DNA of 21,766 nucleotides from Acetobacteraceae bacterium (GTDB lineage: Bacteria > Pseudomonadota > Alphaproteobacteria > Acetobacterales > Acetobacteraceae). Made by a program: the position numbers and the translations under genes. This document shows, piece after piece, positions 16,074 to 21,766 of the stretch (within the stretch, counting starts at the first letter, position 1; the number at the start of each line of letters is the position of its first letter). Under the pieces are notes generated by a model, which searched no databases, was not told the origin of the DNA, and worked only from the letters and a program-made list of their open reading frames with translations. Location of the stretch: assembly GCA_027306955.1 (NCBI GenBank), contig DAHUXX010000230.1, positions 1-21,766 on the forward strand, read 5' to 3'.

Positions 16074-17383
16074 CTGACGTGTTGCGCGTGGGGCTGGCGG
16101 GGCTGGGCACCGTGGGCGGGGGTGTGGTTTCCATGCTCGCGGCCAACGCGGATGTGGTGGCGGCGCGGGCGGGGCGCCGGATCGAGGTGGTGGCCGTGGC
16201 GGCGCGGGACCGCGCGCGCGACCGCGGGCTGCCGCTGGGGAATGCCGCGTGGTTTTCCGATGCGGCCGCGATGGCGGCCGATGCCGGCGTGGACGTGGTG
16301 GTGGAGGCGATCGGCGGGTCCGACGGGATCGCGCGGCGCGTGGTGGACGCGGCGCTCGCCGCGGGCAAGCCTGTGGTGACGGCGAACAAGGCGCTGCTTG
16401 CGGTGCACGGTGCGGAGCTCGCGCGCGACGCGGAGGCACGCGGCGTGCCGCTGGCGTTCGAGGCGGCCGTCGCGGGCGGCATCCCGGTGATCAAGGCGCT
16501 GCGCGAGGGGCTGGCGGGGAACCGGATCATCTCCGTCGCCGGGATCCTGAACGGGACGTGCAACCATATCCTGACAACGATGCGTAACGACCGGCGCGAC
16601 TTCGCGGACGTGCTGGCAGAGGCGCAGGACCTCGGCTACGCGGAGGCGGACCCGTCCTTCGACGTTGACGGGATCGATACGGCGCACAAACTGGCGATCC
16701 TGGCGGCGATCGCGTTCGGGCGGAAGGTGGCGTTCGCGGACGTGCACGTGGAGGGAATCCGCGGCATCTCCATGCTCGATATCGGGTTCGCGGAGGAGCT
16801 GGGCTACCGGATCAAGCTCCTCGGCATCGCGCGGCGCCCGCAAGGTGTGATGGGGGGGCGCGGGATCTCGACGCGGGTGCATCCGTGCATGGTGCCGGCG
16901 ACGGCACCGCTCGCGCGCGTCGATGGCGTGTTCAACGCGGTGGTGGCGGTGGGCGACCATGTGGGGCGCGTGATGCTGGAGGGTCGCGGCGCGGGCGCGG
17001 GGCCGACGGCCTCCGCCGTGGTGGCCGACCTCATCGACATCGCGCGCGGGCGGGCGGCGCCGGTGTGGGGCGCGGGGTCGGGCGACCTTTCCGACGCGCC
17101 AACGGTGCCGATCCGCGAGCATGTGGGGCCGGCCTATCTGCGGCTGCTGGTGGTGGACCAGCCGGGCGTCATTGCGGACGTCGCCGCGATCCTGCGCGAC
17201 GAGGGGGTTTCACTCGGATCGATGCTGCAGCGCGGGCGCAAGCCCGGCGAGGCGGTGCCGGTGGTGCTGGTGACGCACGACGCGCCGGAAGCGGCGATCG
17301 ACGCGGCGCTCGGGCGCATCAACGCGCTCGATTCCGTGCTGGAGGAGCCGGTGCGGATACGAATCGAAGAGGGGGAGGCGTGA
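16070..17383 (+). CDS. hom: Homoserine dehydrogenase with C-terminal ACT domain
   Basis: Hom reduces aspartate-4-semialdehyde to homoserine, the branch to threonine and methionine. The product is 437 residues. The nucleotide-binding loop GLAGLGTVGGG is at about 8-18, TANKALL at 104-110, and EAAVAGGIPVIKALREGL at 131-148. GILNGTCNHIL is at 158-168, the catalytic region DPSFDVDGIDTAHKLAIL at 194-211, and GAGAGPTASAV at 308-318. An ACT domain from about 355 (YLRLLVVDQPGVIADVAAIL) suggests allosteric feedback, typically by threonine. It overlaps the aminotransferase stop by 4 nt, and its TGA shares the A with the glpX ATG. This head-to-tail cluster with glpX and recJ recurs in alphaproteobacteria. 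Confidence 0.97.
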
Positions 17384-18360
17384 TGGACATCGTGCGGCAT
17401 ACCGACCGCAACCTGGCGCTGGAACTGGTGCGGGTGACCGAGGCGGCGGCGCTGGCGGCGAGCCGGTGGATGGGGCTCGGCAAGAAGAACGAGGCCGATG
17501 GCGCCGCGGTGGAGGCGATGCGCAAGGCCTTCGACACGGTGGCGATCGATGGCACCGTGGTGATCGGCGAGGGCGAGATGGACGAGGCACCGATGCTGTT
17601 CATCGGCGAGAAGGTGGGTGCGGGCGGACCGGCGATGGACATCGCGGTCGATCCGCTGGAGGGGACGACGCTGACCGCGAAGGGCGGGCCGAACGCGATG
17701 GCTGTCGTTGCGCTGGCGGAACACGGGAACTTCCTGCATGCGCCCGACATCTACATGGAGAAGATCGCGGTGGGCGGCGGGCTGCCGGACGGCGTGGTGG
17801 GGTTGGAGGAGGCGGTGGGGAAGAACCTGCGCGAGCTGGCGAAGGCCAGGAAATGCGAGGTGCGCGACCTCGTTGCCTGCATCCTCGACCGCGACCGCCA
17901 TAAGGAGCTCGTCGCCAAGACGCGCGAGGCTGGGGCGCGGATCATGCTGATCTCCGACGGCGACGTGGCGGGCGTGATCGCCACCGCGCAGGCGCAGAGC
18001 GGGGTGGATATCTACATGGGATCCGGTGGCGCGCCGGAGGGCGTGCTGGCGGCGGCGGCGCTGCGCTGCATCGGCGGGCAGATGCAGGGGCGGCTGATGT
18101 TCGAGGACGAGAAGCAGATCTCGCGCGCGCGCGAGATGGGGGTGATGGACCCGAACCATGTCTACACGGTCAGCGAGATGGCGAGGGGCGACGTGGTGTT
18201 CGCGGCGACGGGGGTGACCTCCGGCGCGATGCTGCGGGGCGTGCGGTGGTTCGGCAAGGGAGCGACGACGCATTCGATGGTGATGCGCAGCAAGTCGGGC
18301 ACCGTGCGCTATGTCGAGGCGCATCATAACTTCGCTACCAAAACATGGGTCCAGGTTTAG
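17383..18360 (+). CDS. glpX: Class II fructose-1,6-bisphosphatase GlpX
   Basis: GlpX hydrolyses fructose-1,6-bisphosphate to fructose-6-phosphate in gluconeogenesis; some alphaproteobacterial members also take sedoheptulose-1,7-bisphosphate. The product is 325 residues, the family length. IGEGEMDEAP is at 61-70, and the metal-binding DIAVDPLEGTT at 86-96. ISDGDVAGVI, IYMGSGGAPEGVLAAAALRCIGG and AATGVTSGAMLRGVRW are also present. ATG 17383 uses the last base of the hom stop, with GGGGGAGG only a few nt upstream. The frame is open further upstream through hom but that part is a shadow. Its last 16 nt overlap recJ. It is the probable sole FBPase in this neighbourhood. Confidence 0.97.
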   Translation: MDIVRHTDRNLALELVRVTEAAALAASRWMGLGKKNEADGAAVEAMRKAFDTVAIDGTVVIGEGEMDEAPMLFIGEKVGAGGPAMDIAVDPLEGTTLTAKGGPNAMAVVALAEHGNFLHAPDIYMEKIAVGGGLPDGVVGLEEAVGKNLRELAKARKCEVRDLVACILDRDRHKELVAKTREAGARIMLISDGDVAGVIATAQAQSGVDIYMGSGGAPEGVLAAAALRCIGGQMQGRLMFEDEKQISRAREMGVMDPNHVYTVSEMARGDVVFAATGVTSGAMLRGVRWFGKGATTHSMVMRSKSGTVRYVEAHHNFATKTWVQV

Positions 18361-20165
18361 CGGGCGCACTGGCGGGGGAGAACGCCGGGCCGGCGCTGGG
18401 CGTCGACAGGAGCGTGAGCTCGCGGCGCTGGCGCTGGCGCGGCGGGGACGAGCGCGCGGCGCTGGCGATGGCGCAGCGGCTCGAGTTGCCGGAGATCGTG
18501 GGACGCCTGCTGGCGGCGCGCGGGGTGGGGCCGGAGGAGGCCGCCGACTTCCTGGCGCCGACGCTGCGGGCCGCCCTGCCCGACCCTTCCGTCCTGGTGG
18601 ACATGGACGCAGCGGCGGAGCGGCTCGCGGCCGCGGTGCGCGCGGGCGAGACGGTGGCGATCCTGGGTGATTACGACGTCGATGGCGGCTGCGCGACGGC
18701 GCTGCTGGCCTCGCTGCTCGGCGAGCTTGGCTGCCAGGTCGAGACACATATCCCGGACCGGACCTCGGAAGGCTATGGGCCCAATGCGCCGGCGATGCGG
18801 GCGTTGTGGGTGCGCGGGGCTTCGCTGATCGTCTGTGTCGATTGCGGAACGGCGGCGGCCGATGTGTTCGCGGTGCACGGCGAGCTGACCGACGTCATCG
18901 TGCTCGATCACCACAAGGCGGAAGGGCCGCCGCCGCCGGTGCTGGCGACGGTAAACCCAAACAGGCTCGATGATAGCTCGGGGCTGGGCGGGGTGTGTGC
19001 GACGGGGATCGCGTTCCTTGCCGCCGTTGCCTTGCTGCGGGTGTTGCGGCGGGGCGGGTTTTTTGCCGGGCGGAAGGAGCCGGACCTGCTGGCGTCACTC
19101 GACCTGGTGGCGCTGGCGACGGTGTGCGACGTGATGCCGCTGGTGGGGCTGAACCGGGCGCTGGTGGCGCAGGGGTTGCGCGTGCTGGGGCAGCGGCGGC
19201 GACCGGGGCTTTCGGCACTGATGGCCGTCGCGCGCGTGGCGGGCCCGCCGAATGCGATGACGCTGGGCTGGGCGCTGGGACCACGGATCAATGCGGGCGG
19301 GCGGATCGCGGACGCGGCGCTGGGCCTGAAGCTGCTGCTGGCGGCGGATGAAGCGGAGGCGATGCCGATTGCCTCCACGCTCGATGCCGTGAACCAGAAG
19401 CGGCAGGATGTGGAGGCCGAGATGCTGGCCTTCGCGATGGAGGAGGCGGCGCGGCAATTCGAGGAGCGGCATGCCTGCGCACTCGTAGCCCGCTCGCAAC
19501 TGCATCCGGGGGTCGTGGGGATCGTGGCGGGGCGGATCCGCGAGCGGTTCAACCGGCCGGCGGCGGTGGCGGCGCTGGCGGATGGGGTGGCGAAGGGTTC
19601 GGCGCGAGGCGTGTTCGGGGTCGATCTCGGGGCGGCAATCATCGCGGCGCGGCAGATGGGGATGCTGATGGCGGGCGGCGGGCACGCGCTGGCGCCGGGG
19701 TTCACGCTGCGCGAGGAGGGGCTCGGGGCGCTGCACGCGTTCCTCGACGCGCGGTTCGCGGCGGCGCGGGATCTGCCGGCGGTGGAGGACCTGGTGGTCG
19801 AGGGCGCCGCTTCGGTCGCCGGGGCGACGGTGGGGCTTGCGGAGGCCATCGCACGCCTGGCGCCGTTCGGGGCGGGCAACGAGGAGCCGGTGCTGGTGAT
19901 ACCGCGCGCGCGGGTGGTGCGGGCGGACCGGGTTGGCAAGGACGGCACAAGCGTGCGCGCCTTTGTCGAGCCCGAGGCGGGGGGGGCGAGGCTGAAGGCG
20001 ATGCTGTTCGGCGCCAGGCCGGGACGGGCGCGCGAGGAGGCGATAGGCGCGAGGTTGCTGGCGCGCGACGGGCGGCCGGTGCATCTCGCGGGGCATCTCA
20101 GGGTCAACGCGTGGATGGGCGACGCGAGCGCGGATCTCGTGGTGGTTGACCTGGCGGATTGTTGA
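18345..20165 (+). CDS. recJ: Single-stranded-DNA-specific exonuclease RecJ
   Basis: RecJ is a 5'-3' ssDNA exonuclease of the DHH family, used in RecF-pathway recombination and in mismatch and base-excision repair. The product is 606 residues. The DHH core has GDYDVDG (108-114), VDCG (165-168), VLDHHK (186-191) and CDVMPL (261-266). GPRINAGGR is at 312-320. The DHHA1 domain carries GGGHALAPGF (444-453), and an OB-like tail includes LAPFGAGNEEPVL. ATG 18345 is inside the glpX coding end (16-nt overlap) and gives an N-terminus a little longer than needed. GTG 18414 is another possible start, though its AGGAG is too close. The recJ gene following glpX is a known alphaproteobacterial arrangement. 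Confidence 0.96.
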   Translation: MGPGLAGALAGENAGPALGVDRSVSSRRWRWRGGDERAALAMAQRLELPEIVGRLLAARGVGPEEAADFLAPTLRAALPDPSVLVDMDAAAERLAAAVRAGETVAILGDYDVDGGCATALLASLLGELGCQVETHIPDRTSEGYGPNAPAMRALWVRGASLIVCVDCGTAAADVFAVHGELTDVIVLDHHKAEGPPPPVLATVNPNRLDDSSGLGGVCATGIAFLAAVALLRVLRRGGFFAGRKEPDLLASLDLVALATVCDVMPLVGLNRALVAQGLRVLGQRRRPGLSALMAVARVAGPPNAMTLGWALGPRINAGGRIADAALGLKLLLAADEAEAMPIASTLDAVNQKRQDVEAEMLAFAMEEAARQFEERHACALVARSQLHPGVVGIVAGRIRERFNRPAAVAALADGVAKGSARGVFGVDLGAAIIAARQMGMLMAGGGHALAPGFTLREEGLGALHAFLDARFAAARDLPAVEDLVVEGAASVAGATVGLAEAIARLAPFGAGNEEPVLVIPRARVVRADRVGKDGTSVRAFVEPEAGGARLKAMLFGARPGRAREEAIGARLLARDGRPVHLAGHLRVNAWMGDASADLVVVDLADC

Positions 20166-20191
20166 CCCTGCGCCCACGTGAACCGTAGCCT
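20162..20191 (+). promoter_or_regulatory. Possible sigma-70-type promoter before the CelD-like gene
   Basis: TTGACC (20162-20167) and TAGCCT (20186-20191) are separated by 18 nt. The -35 is strong, the -10 poor. It overlaps the recJ stop and would start RNA near 20198, about 55 nt before the ATG at 20254. Confidence 0.3.
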
Positions 20192-20253
20192 GTCGCGCCC
20201 TTTCGTGCAGTTCGGCGGGATGCAAGCGCGACGGAGGATCAGCTCTGGGAGCG

Positions 20254-21578
<1,325 letters not shown>

Positions 21579-21660
21579 GGCGGGTTCGCGACAGGCTCGG
21601 CCGGGCCATACGGCACCAGCACGGCATACACGGTGCGGAACAAGGCGGGACGAAGCGGGT
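21579..21660. other. Short noncoding stretch after the tRNA region
   Basis: I see no terminator with a T tract, no repeat of the tRNA 3' end, and no supported reading frame in these 82 nt. A short minus-strand frame ending at 21575 (…RTVYAVLVPYGPAEPVANPP) looks protein-like but cannot be supported by itself. Confidence 0.4.
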
Positions 21661-21766
21661 CAGAACGCCTTGGGCAAGCCGGCCTGCTTCAGCACTTCGT
21701 TCGCCGTGTGGCGGCTCTTGATGCCGGTGGGCACCGGGAAGTGCCGTCCGCTGATTGGGCTGAACC
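21661..21766 (-). CDS. C-terminal end of a HicA-like (type II toxin) protein, partial
   Basis: Only the last 34 codons are inside the window, ending at TGA 21661-21663. The tail reads FSPISGRHFPVPTGIKSR and then HTANEVLKQAGLPKAF. A short strand with V-P, a basic turn, then a helix ending LKQAGL is the usual C-terminal pattern of HicA/YcfA mRNA interferase toxins. The active-site His and the partner HicB would lie outside the window to the right. The fragment is short, so the family call is tentative. Its position, convergent on tRNA-Glu, would suit accessory DNA. Confidence 0.45.

Overview
The window is a very GC-rich, tightly packed stretch of an alphaproteobacterial chromosome, most likely from the Rhodospirillales/Acetobacteraceae. 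Three things support that: the motility gene order (fliL-fliM-DUF6468-motE-like), a class I PHA synthase, and an aminotransferase-hom-glpX-recJ cluster. The genus cannot be fixed from sequence alone. No stretch over 300 bases lacks a gene.

Layout. (1) Positions 1-4549, minus strand: fliL, fliM, a DUF6468 membrane coiled-coil protein, a MotE-like protein, and a long secreted reading frame that leaves the left edge. The genes overlap or nearly abut. (2) Positions 4713-7941, plus strand, divergent from the first block: flgF, flgG, flgA and flgH, encoding rod proteins, the P-ring chaperone and the L-ring. A sigma-54-like element with correct -24/-12 spacing lies just before flgF. (3) Positions 8015-9217 and 9379-10236, plus strand: a PcaF-type thiolase and a DUF2189 membrane protein. 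(4) Positions 10270-13759, minus strand: phaC followed by an AMP-forming acyl-CoA ligase. The ligase ribosome binding site sits in a strong hairpin. (5) Positions 13828-14751: a lipoprotein with a degenerate OmpA-like domain. (6) Positions 14850-20165: an AlaC-like aminotransferase, homoserine dehydrogenase, GlpX bisphosphatase and RecJ, each overlapping the next by 1 to 16 nt. (7) Positions 20254-21578: a CelD/BcsL-type acyltransferase-fold protein. Its frame runs through a tRNA-Glu(TTC) gene at 21484-21559. (8) The right edge: the C-terminus of a minus-strand HicA-like protein, which could be the start of accessory DNA behind the tRNA.

How the genes work together. Blocks 1 and 2 build and run the flagellum: stator accessory proteins and C-ring on one side, rod and outer rings on the other. 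Block 4 fits carbon storage and acyl-CoA supply. Block 6 combines aspartate-family and alanine amino-acid metabolism, gluconeogenesis and DNA repair, a mix whose co-transcription is suggested by the overlaps.

Two genes (left-edge secreted protein and CelD-like protein) each need one extra base at a short G run to read through. Because both defects are of the same kind, base-calling or assembly error is the first explanation to test. I did not find a convincing wholly new system. The best leads are the left-edge protein, the ligase leader hairpin, the tRNA/CDS overlap and the HicA-like gene at the tRNA.
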